Shown in pieces: positions 1 to 6,456 of a stretch of 45,104 nucleotides of DNA (its first letter is position 1; the number at the start of each line of letters is the position of its first letter). Source of the DNA: a virus. The DNA is taken from positions 1 through 45,104 of the IMG/VR virus record IMGVR_UViG_3300028025_003567; one strand, given 5' to 3'. Both the position numbers and the translations under genes were made by a program. The notes under the pieces are model-generated. The model saw only the letters and a program-made list of their open reading frames with translations, did not search any database and had not been told where the DNA came from.

Positions 1-126
1 ATTCATATCCTCTATTCTATCCTCTATTCTATTGGGGGAAGCCCATTACACCCCCCCAGTGTAATCTATTACACCCCCCCATGAAATACATTACCAGTAT
101 ACCTTTTTAAGCAAATAATGTGTGTG
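1..126. repeat. Terminal direct repeat, left copy
   Basis: The first 126 bases recur without mismatch at 44977-45102. The next base differs (C at 127, G at 45103). A repeat this long at the two ends of a contig means either a circular molecule assembled with overlapping ends or a short genuine terminal repeat, and sequence alone cannot separate these. If circular, the unique length is about 44,978 bp and the early and late minus-strand operons meet here, making this the early/late intergenic control region. It contains the origin-like repeats described separately. Confidence 0.95.
8..80. other. Origin-like repeat block, terminal copy
   Basis: A 12-bp unit, TCCTCTATTCTA, occurs twice in tandem (8-19, 20-31). 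It is followed by GGGGGAAGCCC (34-44), then ATTACACCCCCCC at 45-57 and again at 68-80, with the inverse GTGTAAT at 59-65 between them. The reverse complement of the 12-bp repeat and a close match to the G-run element occur inside the replication initiator gene at 8475-8542. I infer binding sites for the initiator, hence a replication origin or accessory origin. The same block is present in the right-end copy. Confidence 0.6.
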
Positions 127-166
127 CATGAATCCGTTGAAACTGGGATAAGCCGAAGGCTGGGAA

Positions 167-205
167 CCCCCGCCCCCCGACTGGGGGCGAGGGCTTGCTT
201 TTACG
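167..205 (+). terminator. GC-rich hairpin, possible plus-strand terminator
   Basis: GCCCCC (172-177) pairs perfectly with GGGGGC (183-188). The stem extends outward through C171-G189, one C-A mismatch, and C169-C167 with G191-G193. On the plus strand the stem is followed by CTTGCTTTT, which looks like an intrinsic terminator tail. No plus-strand gene precedes it, so it may instead be a structural element of the terminal/origin region, or stop minus-strand early transcription without a U-tract. Confidence 0.45.
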
Positions 206-220
206 CAATGCCGCACAGGG

Positions 221-277
221 TCAGACGCCTTTGATGAACAGGGCGATGACTATGCACAGCACCAGCCACGCAATCAC
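221..277 (-). CDS. Tiny hydrophobic peptide (18 aa)
   Basis: A GTG start at 277 overlaps the TGA stop of the preceding gene as GTGA, so it would be translated by coupling. The 18-residue product reads MIAWLVLCIVIALFIKGV, a single hydrophobic segment ending in a Lys. It is the last frame of the first early operon. Similar short membrane-like peptides end two other early operons (657-761, 3000-3059), which argues it is not chance. It has no recognisable family. Confidence is limited by its size and the GTG start. Confidence 0.4.
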   Translation of the reverse strand: MIAWLVLCIVIALFIKGV

Positions 278-480
278 TTGAGGTTGGCCGTGATGTAATC
301 GTGGACGGCCTTGGCGGCGAGCATGTGAGCGGCCATCTGCTTGGGGATGGTCACCTGCTTCGTGTACTCGGGGAAGTAGAACGAAGCACCGAGCACCTTG
401 CGAGCCTGCTGGATGTAGCAGACGGTCGCATTGTGGAGCGTGTTGATTTCTTTGGCGTTGGGGACTTTGGGTTTGGGCAT
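274..480 (-). CDS. Hypothetical early protein (68 aa)
   Basis: The chosen start is the ATG at 480 (MPKPKVPNAKEIN). It follows a CA-rich leader with no Shine-Dalgarno and lies about 30 bp downstream of the promoter at 513-540. The frame is open farther upstream, but that would run through the promoter. The product is small, basic and probably helical, with many Ala and Lys. I do not recognise a family. It is the first gene of a short operon that ends in the tiny membrane peptide. Confidence 0.75.
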   Translation of the reverse strand: MPKPKVPNAKEINTLHNATVCYIQQARKVLGASFYFPEYTKQVTIPKQMAAHMLAAKAVHDYITANLK

Positions 481-512
481 GGTTGTGTTGGGTTGTGCCT
501 TTCGGCTCATTA

Positions 513-540
513 ATAATACCACTGATTGGGCAAATGCAAT
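513..540 (-). promoter_or_regulatory. Early promoter with inverted-repeat operator (copy 1)
   Basis: Read on the minus strand, ATTG-N8-CAAT (540 to 525) is followed three bases later by TGGTATTAT, an extended -10 box (521 to 513). The same layout with identical spacing occurs at 2870-2898 and 6308-6336, each upstream of an early operon. The inverted repeat fills the -35 region, so it may be a repressor or activator site. It drives the gene at 274-480. Confidence 0.7.
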
Positions 541-656
541 AGACGCACTGTGTGTTTGTATCGTACGCTTCATGCATTTGTTTGTCCCATTCAATTAGTG
601 TGTGTGCATCATGTTGAATTGCCTCAACACTGCGAATTTTCTTAACCTTTTGAGGA

Positions 657-761
657 TTAACTCAATAGATACTGATAGACCATGTGCAATGCGTTGGAGA
701 ATGCCCAGAAGAGCAACACTCCAGCGAATGCATAGACTATCTGTTCAATGATATCTATCAT
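657..761 (-). CDS. Small membrane peptide (34 aa)
   Basis: The ATG at 761 overlaps the TGA of the preceding gene (ATGA). The 34-residue product begins MIDIIEQIVYAFAG and has one continuous hydrophobic stretch (about residues 8-23), consistent with a single transmembrane helix. It is the last gene of the operon that begins near 2791. Function unknown. The coupling, clean frame and resemblance in type and position to two other tiny hydrophobic operon-end peptides support it. Confidence 0.55.
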   Translation of the reverse strand: MIDIIEQIVYAFAGVLLFWAFSNALHMVYQYLLS

Positions 762-964
762 AGGTAATCGGATTGATTGGGCAGGTTGTTGGTCCACTCA
801 TCATCGCTGATGGGTTCGTCTGCATCGTATTGGTTCATGATGTCTGGACGATAACGCTTCATTTGTTCTGCCTTACATGAAGGACAGACTTTGCAAAGCG
901 GAATACCGTATCCATCAACTTCCCAATAGGATTCGTTGCCACTGCCACAGTTGCACTTACTCAT
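758..964 (-). CDS. Small zinc-finger-like protein (68 aa)
   Basis: It starts at the ATG at 964 (MSKCNCGSGN); the ATG immediately before it at 967 is equally possible. The start overlaps the end of the upstream gene at 957. It has five cysteines arranged as CNC, then about 16 residues, then CKVCPSC, which could form a zinc knuckle. The C-terminal half is acidic (DADEPISDDEW). This suggests a small nucleic-acid-binding or protein-modulating early protein, but no family is recognised. Confidence 0.75.
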   Translation of the reverse strand: MSKCNCGSGNESYWEVDGYGIPLCKVCPSCKAEQMKRYRPDIMNQYDADEPISDDEWTNNLPNQSDYL

Positions 965-1235
965 CATCGCTGTCCCCATCGGGACAGTTGGTGATGGATA
1001 AGAGGAAGCCCAAGGCTGAATCATAGTCTTCAGCGTGGCTGTTGATTACCGTTCCGATGCGTTCGGCAACATCATGGTCAACCTTACGCCATGCTTTGCT
1101 CACTGCACCGATTAGAGCAAATACATTGCCGTCAAGTTCAGTGAAGTCCACGCATGGATAATCCACACGAGTGATGGTAGAAGGAATTGCCAGTTCCTTC
1201 ATCATTGCATCCATCGCTTTCTTGATGTTGCTCAC
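957..1235 (-). CDS. Conserved small phage protein (92 aa)
   Basis: The best start is the GTG at 1235, which overlaps the TGA of the upstream gene (GTGA); the ATG at 1214 is the alternative. The segment DFTELDGNVFALIGAVSKAW resembles a small conserved phage family carrying a DGN-(A/V)-FA-(I/L)-x-G core and of unknown function, recalled from memory. The tail is acidic (CPDGDSDDE). It sits mid-operon between the 139-aa DNA-binding-like gene and the zinc-finger-like gene, with overlaps on both sides. Confidence 0.75.
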   Translation of the reverse strand: MSNIKKAMDAMMKELAIPSTITRVDYPCVDFTELDGNVFALIGAVSKAWRKVDHDVAERIGTVINSHAEDYDSALGFLLSITNCPDGDSDDE

Positions 1236-1651
1236 TTGGTGATTCCTTTGTTGGTGGAGGTGGGCTTGATTGTTGACGCAATCGCATTGGCTTGGATGGT
1301 CAGCAGTCCGATAGTGATGACAGAGCGGTAGCACTCTTGCACACTGATGTTGTCAAACTTGGCTTGGATTTGGATTCGCTGGTGCAAATCTTTATCAAGC
1401 GTGAGTCCAACAGCCACGAGGTTGTTACGAGCCATGCGGTCCTTCATGTAGTCCGCTTTCTTCTGGGCGAGTTCCTTCTTGCGAGCACGAGCCTCGTTCA
1501 TAAGACGAGCACGGTCCGCATGAGGAAGATTCTTCCAGTCGATTGGGCCTTGGGTTTGTACCTTGGGACGAGAGAGAATCTCTTTCCCTTGGGCGGTGAT
1601 TGGCTCCAGCAGGGCCATTAGTTTGATGCTGGGTTTGGGGGCGTTAGCCAT
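1232..1651 (-). CDS. Hypothetical protein, possible ribbon-helix-helix domain (139 aa)
   Basis: The start is the ATG at 1651 (MANAPKPSIKL), preceded by a leader of repeated CAAA/CCAAA units and no Shine-Dalgarno. The N-terminal half is very basic and helical (about residues 45-75, rich in Arg and Lys). The C-terminal part has a strand-then-helices pattern (VAVGLTLDKDLHQRIQ) that would fit a ribbon-helix-helix DNA-binding fold. The DNA-binding role is inferred only. It is followed directly by overlapping genes, so it is part of a multi-gene early operon. Confidence 0.75.
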   Translation of the reverse strand: MANAPKPSIKLMALLEPITAQGKEILSRPKVQTQGPIDWKNLPHADRARLMNEARARKKELAQKKADYMKDRMARNNLVAVGLTLDKDLHQRIQIQAKFDNISVQECYRSVITIGLLTIQANAIASTIKPTSTNKGITK

Positions 1652-1732
1652 GGTCTTGGTTTTGGTTTGGTTTGGTATTATCAGCATTACTGCCGACAAA
1701 GTGTTGGTGAATTGCCTTTGGAGCGTGGTGTT

Positions 1733-2158
1733 TTACTTGTTGTTGTTATCGTTGGGAGAATCGGGGGCCTTGGGCCACTCTGGGATATCATCCAAACGGA
1801 TGTTGTAATTGGGGTCATCACCGAAGGTGACAGAGTCCCATTCACCGTTATTGAACAGGTCAATGACAGTGTCGTTGTCGTTGTGAAGGACAAAGAACTG
1901 ACCACTGATGGAAGCGAGTGAGGTCGCAGTGCACCAGCCATTGATGAAGTTAATGGCAATGCGTTCATTATCGAACTCGTAAGTATCGATATGAGCCTCA
2001 TCCAAGCGACCAGCCGCAAGAGCGGTGACATTAACGACCTTAACATCGTAATGACGCTCGCTGTGCTTCTTGGGGTGGAGCCAGATGCCAAAGACATCGT
2101 TGGGGTTGCGTCCGTTGCGAGAACCGCAGAGACCACGAAGAGGGATGCGATGAAGCAT
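1733..2158 (-). CDS. Hypothetical early protein (141 aa)
   Basis: It starts at the ATG at 2158 (MLHRIPLRGL) after an AT-rich leader without a Shine-Dalgarno. The product is soluble, mixed alpha/beta, with an Asn/Asp-rich C-terminus (DSPNDNNNK). I do not recognise it. It lies downstream of a perfect 9-bp hairpin at 2184-2208 that separates it from the gene at 2222-2791, and upstream of the 139-aa gene with an 81-bp leader. It is probably an early gene of host-takeover type, but nothing in the sequence proves this. Confidence 0.75.
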   Translation of the reverse strand: MLHRIPLRGLCGSRNGRNPNDVFGIWLHPKKHSERHYDVKVVNVTALAAGRLDEAHIDTYEFDNERIAINFINGWCTATSLASISGQFFVLHNDNDTVIDLFNNGEWDSVTFGDDPNYNIRLDDIPEWPKAPDSPNDNNNK

Positions 2159-2183
2159 GTTCGTATATATAAAAGTGCAATCA

Positions 2184-2208
2184 TGTGAGAGGGGTCGGAC
2201 CTCTCACA
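2184..2208 (-). terminator. Intergenic hairpin, partial terminator or RNA-stability stem
   Basis: TGTGAGAGG (2184-2192) is a perfect inverse of CCTCTCACA (2200-2208) with a 7-base loop. On the minus strand it follows the stop of the 189-aa gene at 2222 and is trailed by TGATTGCACTTTTATATA, a weak U-tract. It may end or attenuate the upstream transcript before the gene at 1733-2158. A TATATA box just downstream could restart transcription. Confidence 0.5.
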
Positions 2209-2221
2209 ATCATGCGAACGA

Positions 2222-2791
2222 TTAGATGTTGGACTCCTTGTTCATGGCTTCCGAAAGCGACTTCGCTTTGGCTTCGTTCTCCTTCGCTTCGACATAGTCG
2301 TAGCGTTCGAAGCCCACGCTAGTGGTCACGATGTTGTCCATCTTATCCATGACGAACATGACATGCTCGGTTTCGTTACGCTTCCAGCCACGGTGAACAG
2401 GGGCTTCACCGATGAGGCAGTTGCTCTTAACGAGCATCAGCGTTTCGAACATGACGCATTCAGCGAACTCGCTGAACTTGCTGATGTTCCAAGCGGTGTG
2501 ACCACGAGCCTTGAGGCACGAGATGCGAACGGTGCGAACATCGTTCTCCTGCGGACGAGTGTAGTCATCGAACGAAGCGATGCACTTCATCGCCTTGATG
2601 AACTTATTCTTACCAGTGAAGGTATGAATCTCGTGACGGTCATAGTCACGAACACTGGGGTTATTGCTGACATCGCTGATAGCGATGATGATGATTTCAA
2701 CATCCTGCATCTCGATGATGGTGGCATTGTGTTTGCCCTTCTCTTCGCCGTAGTTGCTGAGGGTTGCGGTTGCGGGGGTTTCGTTTTCCAT
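2222..2791 (-). CDS. Hypothetical early protein (189 aa)
   Basis: The start is the ATG at 2791 (MENETPATATLSNYG), preceded by a CCAAACACACACC leader and, about 80 bp upstream, the promoter at 2870-2898. The track frame extends upstream only by running into the leader. The product is a mixed alpha/beta protein with a charged helical C-terminus (about residues 160-185, rich in Glu, Lys and Ala). No family is recognised. It is the first gene of the second early operon, so it is probably transcribed immediately after infection. Confidence 0.8.
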   Translation of the reverse strand: MENETPATATLSNYGEEKGKHNATIIEMQDVEIIIIAISDVSNNPSVRDYDRHEIHTFTGKNKFIKAMKCIASFDDYTRPQENDVRTVRISCLKARGHTAWNISKFSEFAECVMFETLMLVKSNCLIGEAPVHRGWKRNETEHVMFVMDKMDNIVTTSVGFERYDYVEAKENEAKAKSLSEAMNKESNI

Positions 2792-2869
2792 GGTGTGTGT
2801 TTGGTTTGGTTTTGGGTTGTGCCTTGGCTCACGCTTCACGACATGTGTCACGCTCGCTTCGACAGATTA

Positions 2870-2898
2870 ATAATACCACGCATTGGAGTTAATCAATG
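2870..2898 (-). promoter_or_regulatory. Early promoter with inverted-repeat operator (copy 2)
   Basis: On the minus strand, CATTG-N8-CAATG (2898 to 2881) is followed after two bases by TGGTATTAT (2878 to 2870). The box and spacing match the copies at 513-540 and 6308-6336. It lies about 80 bp upstream of the gene starting at 2791. The sequence around 2910-2999 upstream of it carries no gene that I can support. Confidence 0.7.
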
Positions 2899-2999
2899 GG
2901 CGTGGTAGTTTGGGAAAGAAGAAGCGTGTAGCGTCAGAGGGTTTCGTTTTGCAACGGTCTCATCAACTACACGCTGAATTGCCTTAATAAGGATTTTTC

Positions 3000-3059
3000 T
3001 TAATCCTTTTCAGCAAACACTATGCAGAGCAGGATAATGGCAACCAGTATGCCAATCAT
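3000..3059 (-). CDS. Tiny hydrophobic peptide (19 aa)
   Basis: The ATG at 3059 opens a 19-residue frame, MIGILVAIILLCIVFAEKD, ending in TAA. A GTG nine bases upstream would add three residues. The product is almost entirely hydrophobic with a charged C-terminal end, like a one-helix membrane peptide. It follows the DUF932-like gene by about 10 bases and ends the third early operon. It belongs to a set of three such operon-end peptides. Confidence 0.45.
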   Translation of the reverse strand: MIGILVAIILLCIVFAEKD

Positions 3060-3070
3060 ATCGTGCACTG

Positions 3071-4027
3071 TTAGTTATTGAACACTGTGCCCTTCATTAC
3101 TCGTTCGAACATATCATCATTGTTGCTCAGTGTGGCGATAGCCGTGAGCGTTGCTTGATTGATACGGTCAGACGCTTCGACCTGTTTCTTGGCATCGTAC
3201 TTGCGAGAGATGCGTTCGGTAACAGCGTTGTACAGATTGTACATGTTGCGGTCTTGGTCCTCTTCATACGAGGGGCGATTCCAAACCTGTGCGACTTCTT
3301 GGTGGAAGCGGTCAGAGATAATCTTTCGATTAGCCAGACTTTGCAGGATGATAACGCCTTCTCGTTGCATAATCTTTCGGTTAGCAAGAGCACCGAACAG
3401 CGTGAGAGACTCCTCAAACTGTTTCACTGCTTGTGCGACACCAAGAGAAAGGAACTCAAGGTTGATAACGCCTTTGTGACGCTTGTTAGCACTGATTTCG
3501 TTCTGCAACGAAGTCATGCCGTTAGTGCACACGAGGCGAAGCATACCGACACGGAATGTCGCTTGAGACGAACCATCGTGCGAGTTACGCACACTGATTC
3601 GAAGAGCAAGGTCATCGCCCTTCTTCATTGAGTTCGCCTTAACCCTGCGGACATAGTTGCCGAAGGTGTAAGTAGAAGCCATGCGAGCACCGTGATTATA
3701 CGACACGATATCTCGCTTGAAGTTGGACAGACCTTGCAGGGCGAATGCCATCTCGGTTCGGTCAAGCAACTCACGGTGTTCGATGACACTGTAATGTTCG
3801 CTGACCTGTCCGACAGGCATTCCGTTATCAGTCCTTCGGTTGCACCAATAGTTAGTCGGTGTGCCGTCACGAGTGAAGAGCGGTTCCTGCGTGATGCTGA
3901 AGTCAACATTGTCGCTGACTTCTGGAACACCATCGCTGAACTGCTCTAACAGGTGCTTGTGACTGGCTCGGAGTGCTTCTTTAGCGGAAGCGGAGGAGTT
4001 ACCCTCGATGTGGTTGTTGTTGCTCAT
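3071..4027 (-). CDS. DUF932-like phage/plasmid protein (318 aa)
   Basis: It starts at the ATG at 4027 (MSNNNHIEGNSSASAK) after an AAATAATAAACAAC leader. An upstream extension to 4090 would run through the preceding stop region. The middle of the protein (about residues 75-200) has the run PVGQVSEHYSVIEHRELLD, then VGMLRLVCTNGM and a conserved KRHKG. This pattern is typical of the DUF932 family carried by many phages and plasmids, whose biochemical function is not established. It lies eight bases after the 189-aa gene at 4036-4605, in the same operon. Confidence 0.85.
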   Translation of the reverse strand: MSNNNHIEGNSSASAKEALRASHKHLLEQFSDGVPEVSDNVDFSITQEPLFTRDGTPTNYWCNRRTDNGMPVGQVSEHYSVIEHRELLDRTEMAFALQGLSNFKRDIVSYNHGARMASTYTFGNYVRRVKANSMKKGDDLALRISVRNSHDGSSQATFRVGMLRLVCTNGMTSLQNEISANKRHKGVINLEFLSLGVAQAVKQFEESLTLFGALANRKIMQREGVIILQSLANRKIISDRFHQEVAQVWNRPSYEEDQDRNMYNLYNAVTERISRKYDAKKQVEASDRINQATLTAIATLSNNDDMFERVMKGTVFNN

Positions 4028-4035
4028 GTTGTTTA

Positions 4036-4605
4036 TTATTTGCTGTCTCCTTCGGCTGGTGTGCCTTGGGAAGTTGTTAGTGTGGCACAATAGAAACGAG
4101 GCTTAGTTGCCTCGGCATCTGCAACCTTTTTGGCGGCAGAGAATGAATCCTTGATGTCAGTGCATAGTTCATCGTCTCGATAATGAGACAGGCTTTCACC
4201 TGCTTCACGACCAAGGCATTCGACTAGCCATGAATTCCATTCACGCTTGGATTTGTGTCCGCAGTTAGTCCACAAGCCCCACAGATTGATTAAGTCTGTT
4301 GCTTTCAACTTATGCGTCACGCCTTTGCCATCGACCTTGGTGTCGTTGACATGGAATGTGTTGCTCCAGTGCAACTTGTTCATGATGTACAAACGCCGCC
4401 AGCACTCTTTGAAGTTGTCTTCGTTGAGTGGGTTGTTGGCGGTGTCGAACATCAATCCCAGTTGGGTCCAAACGAGGCAGGTTGCTTCAACCCAATTGCA
4501 TCGTTCTCCTTCGTGGTCGGTGTATCGGAACTCTTCGTGGTCAACCTCTCGACCACGGTGTTTAGGGGTGTGCTTATCGCAGGGCAGATGCCAGTCTAGG
4601 CTCAT
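4036..4605 (-). CDS. Hypothetical early protein (189 aa)
   Basis: The start is the ATG at 4605 (MSLDWHLPCDKHTP), directly after an (AC)n microsatellite leader, ACACACACACACAT, which has no Shine-Dalgarno. The product is rich in Trp, His and Cys (for example LINLWGLWTNCGHK and FKECWRRLYIMNK) and mostly helical. I do not recognise a family. It sits between the 112-aa gene and the DUF932-like gene with short gaps on each side, so it is co-transcribed with them. Confidence 0.78.
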   Translation of the reverse strand: MSLDWHLPCDKHTPKHRGREVDHEEFRYTDHEGERCNWVEATCLVWTQLGLMFDTANNPLNEDNFKECWRRLYIMNKLHWSNTFHVNDTKVDGKGVTHKLKATDLINLWGLWTNCGHKSKREWNSWLVECLGREAGESLSHYRDDELCTDIKDSFSAAKKVADAEATKPRFYCATLTTSQGTPAEGDSK

Positions 4606-4621
4606 ATGTGTGTGTGTGTGT

Positions 4622-4960
4622 TTATTGGTTGTCTTGCTCTTCAACGATTCGTTCGTTGTAGAGACTTGTTGGTTCGTTCATGATGGCTTTAATCATCACG
4701 ATTGCCTCGTTCACTTTGGTGTCATCTACTAGGTAGGTTAGGGCAGATGATGAACCATGTGAGCAAGGGTCGAAGTTCACGGTGAACTTCAGATTGTTCT
4801 CAGCCCAACGAACGAACCTGTTAACCTCTGGAGACCTTTCGATATCCACAGGCTTGCAGTCGTTGTTAAGGAATGTGAATTCAATCTTACAATGGAGAGT
4901 TACCTCCGTGCTGAATGTAGTGAGCATGTCACTATTGTGTGGGATGATTTCTTGTTCCAT
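4622..4960 (-). CDS. Hypothetical early protein (112 aa)
   Basis: The ATG at 4960 overlaps the TAA stop of the upstream gene (TAATG), so it is translationally coupled. The product has beta-rich segments (STEVTLHCKIEFTFLNND) followed by a helical C-terminus, and no transmembrane segment. It is unrecognised. It is part of the run of early genes from 6268 to 3000, which appears to be one transcription unit from the promoter at 6308-6336. Confidence 0.78.
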   Translation of the reverse strand: MEQEIIPHNSDMLTTFSTEVTLHCKIEFTFLNNDCKPVDIERSPEVNRFVRWAENNLKFTVNFDPCSHGSSSALTYLVDDTKVNEAIVMIKAIMNEPTSLYNERIVEEQDNQ

Positions 4961-5682
4961 TACTTTGAGTTAACGATGAACCCTTTCGCAGTTCCCTTCA
5001 CCTTAGTTGCCACTCCCTTCGCTCGCAGTCCAATGACTGAAGCAGAGGCAGTAGCATTAAGAAAGCGAAGGTCATGCGTGTCACCGTCTATGACTTCGTA
5101 GCCGTGCCACATCTTTGGAAGTGGCTGGCCTCGTTTCGTATCGAACACCATCGCCACATTAACACCTGCCTCAAGAGCATGCATGGTGTCATCCATACGC
5201 CCATTGGCATGTGAGAATGTGAGGTGATATCCTTTAGGAAGGTTGCCACTACGAAACGCAAGTGCTCGCTTCAAGTCCTTTGTGTAATCGTAGAAAACAA
5301 TTTCGCTGTGCCACTTCTCAATGACACGAGCAAAGATTCCATGATACAGGTCGGATGTCCCATTCAAGCGAACGACAGGATGAAGATTATTCTTCTTGCA
5401 GTTCGCAATGTGGGAGACGATGTCCTTGTTCAGAAGACGCTCAAACTCTTCTGGCATAGACACCATCAACTTGGTCTTACGGATGCGAGCCTCGTTAATC
5501 TTTGGGAATCGTTGTGCGTTGCCGCTACGATACAGACAAAGGTCACGACACTCTTTCGTTGAGTGATGGCACACATTCAATACCCCAGACTCCCTTGCGG
5601 GAGCGAGGTAAAGAATGGCTGTGCGGCATCCTAACTTTTCACCCTTCAGCGTCTTCGTGTTATGCGTTGTCAGCAGGTGCAT
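4960..5682 (-). CDS. gp88-like protein of unknown function (240 aa)
   Basis: The chosen start is the ATG at 5682 (MHLLTTHNTKTLKGEKLG), overlapping the previous gene by 23 bases. The longer frame to 5781 would lie inside that gene and looks non-native. The N-terminal region has a Cys-rich block (VCHHSTKECRDLCLYRSGNA), then KINEARIRKTKL, and a C-terminal half with HLTFSHANGRMDD. This resembles the actinophage gp88 / DUF7227 type of protein, recalled from memory, for which no function is known. The cysteines may bind metal. Confidence 0.75.
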   Translation of the reverse strand: MHLLTTHNTKTLKGEKLGCRTAILYLAPARESGVLNVCHHSTKECRDLCLYRSGNAQRFPKINEARIRKTKLMVSMPEEFERLLNKDIVSHIANCKKNNLHPVVRLNGTSDLYHGIFARVIEKWHSEIVFYDYTKDLKRALAFRSGNLPKGYHLTFSHANGRMDDTMHALEAGVNVAMVFDTKRGQPLPKMWHGYEVIDGDTHDLRFLNATASASVIGLRAKGVATKVKGTAKGFIVNSK

Positions 5683-6268
5683 CGAACGAAGGAGCAGGGA
5701 GTGAATTGCCTTTGGACTCGAACGCTTTTGCGAACAATTCCTTAATCGTCTTCTCAACGGTATCCTTGACGAGGTCAGCAACCATCATCTTGAACCAATC
5801 ACGCTTGAGGTCATCAGCGATGGCATCGCTCATGTCTCCACGAGTGAGCACATCGTCTTCGTTAAGGTGCTCAGACTTAAGCATGACATCGTCAACGGAC
5901 AGGTCATCTTCACTCAGCATGCCTTGGTCACGCCTCAACTTACGAGCGAGGTCGTTGAGTTGTGAGCCAGACAATCCATCGAGTGCCTGTTCGACATCGT
6001 AGGTCATGTCGTGATTACTAATGCCATCGCTAACCGCATCAGAGAAATCGAAGTCTTCGATTGCACTGTTTACGGCTTCCTCAATCGCATCACTTTGCGA
6101 CTGTGTGTGTTCCTTAATCAACTCAATCACCCTTGCTTCGGTAAGCACAGGTACTGGGTCGATTTGTGTTGCATCGTTTACCTTTTCGCCTATTGGCGTG
6201 AAGGCAATACTGATGTTATGGGTCATGTGCATATTGTTTAGATACGCACTTACTTCTTGGTCGTTCAT
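5660..6268 (-). CDS. Acidic hypothetical protein (202 aa)
   Basis: It starts at the ATG at 6268 (MNDQEVSAYLNNMHM) after an ACCAAACCAAAACAAAC leader and the promoter at 6308-6336. The product is strongly acidic, with repeated Asp/Glu blocks (SAIEDFDFSDAVSDG, LSEDDLSVDD), and predicted to be helical. Such acidic early proteins can mimic DNA or bind host factors, but there is no direct evidence here. It is the first gene of the third early operon. Confidence 0.78.
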   Translation of the reverse strand: MNDQEVSAYLNNMHMTHNISIAFTPIGEKVNDATQIDPVPVLTEARVIELIKEHTQSQSDAIEEAVNSAIEDFDFSDAVSDGISNHDMTYDVEQALDGLSGSQLNDLARKLRRDQGMLSEDDLSVDDVMLKSEHLNEDDVLTRGDMSDAIADDLKRDWFKMMVADLVKDTVEKTIKELFAKAFESKGNSLPAPSFDAPADNA

Positions 6269-6307
6269 GTTTGTTTTGGTTTGGTGTTAGTGCCCGAAGG
6301 CACATTA

Positions 6308-6336
6308 ATGATACCATGCATTGGACAAATGCAATG
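6308..6336 (-). promoter_or_regulatory. Early promoter with inverted-repeat operator (copy 3)
   Basis: On the minus strand, CATTG-N8-CAATG (6336 to 6319) is followed after two bases by TGGTATCAT (6316 to 6308), an extended -10. It matches the copies at 513-540 and 2870-2898 in both boxes and spacing. It would drive 6268 downward. Between it and the stop of the HTH gene (6457) lies AT-rich sequence containing GGC-GATTCA-GCC followed by GATTTT on the minus strand, possibly the terminator of the HTH gene. Confidence 0.72.
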
Positions 6337-6456
6337 GGCACGGCACAGCCATTCCGACCAATGAAATCAATGGTTTGCTTCACATACCGACTATCAGTTT
6401 TAAAATCGGCTGAATCGCCTTTTTATGAAATTTTTGAAAGCCTTTTACTAAAAAAA

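Noticed and set aside
221-577. 118-aa minus-strand frame
   Set aside because: It mostly shadows the 68-aa gene and the promoter region. Only its last 18 codons, in overlap with the upstream stop, look meaningful and are listed separately.
4607-4620. (GT)n microsatellite
   Set aside because: It is the leader of the 189-aa gene and fits the CA-rich leader pattern; there is no separate repeat feature.
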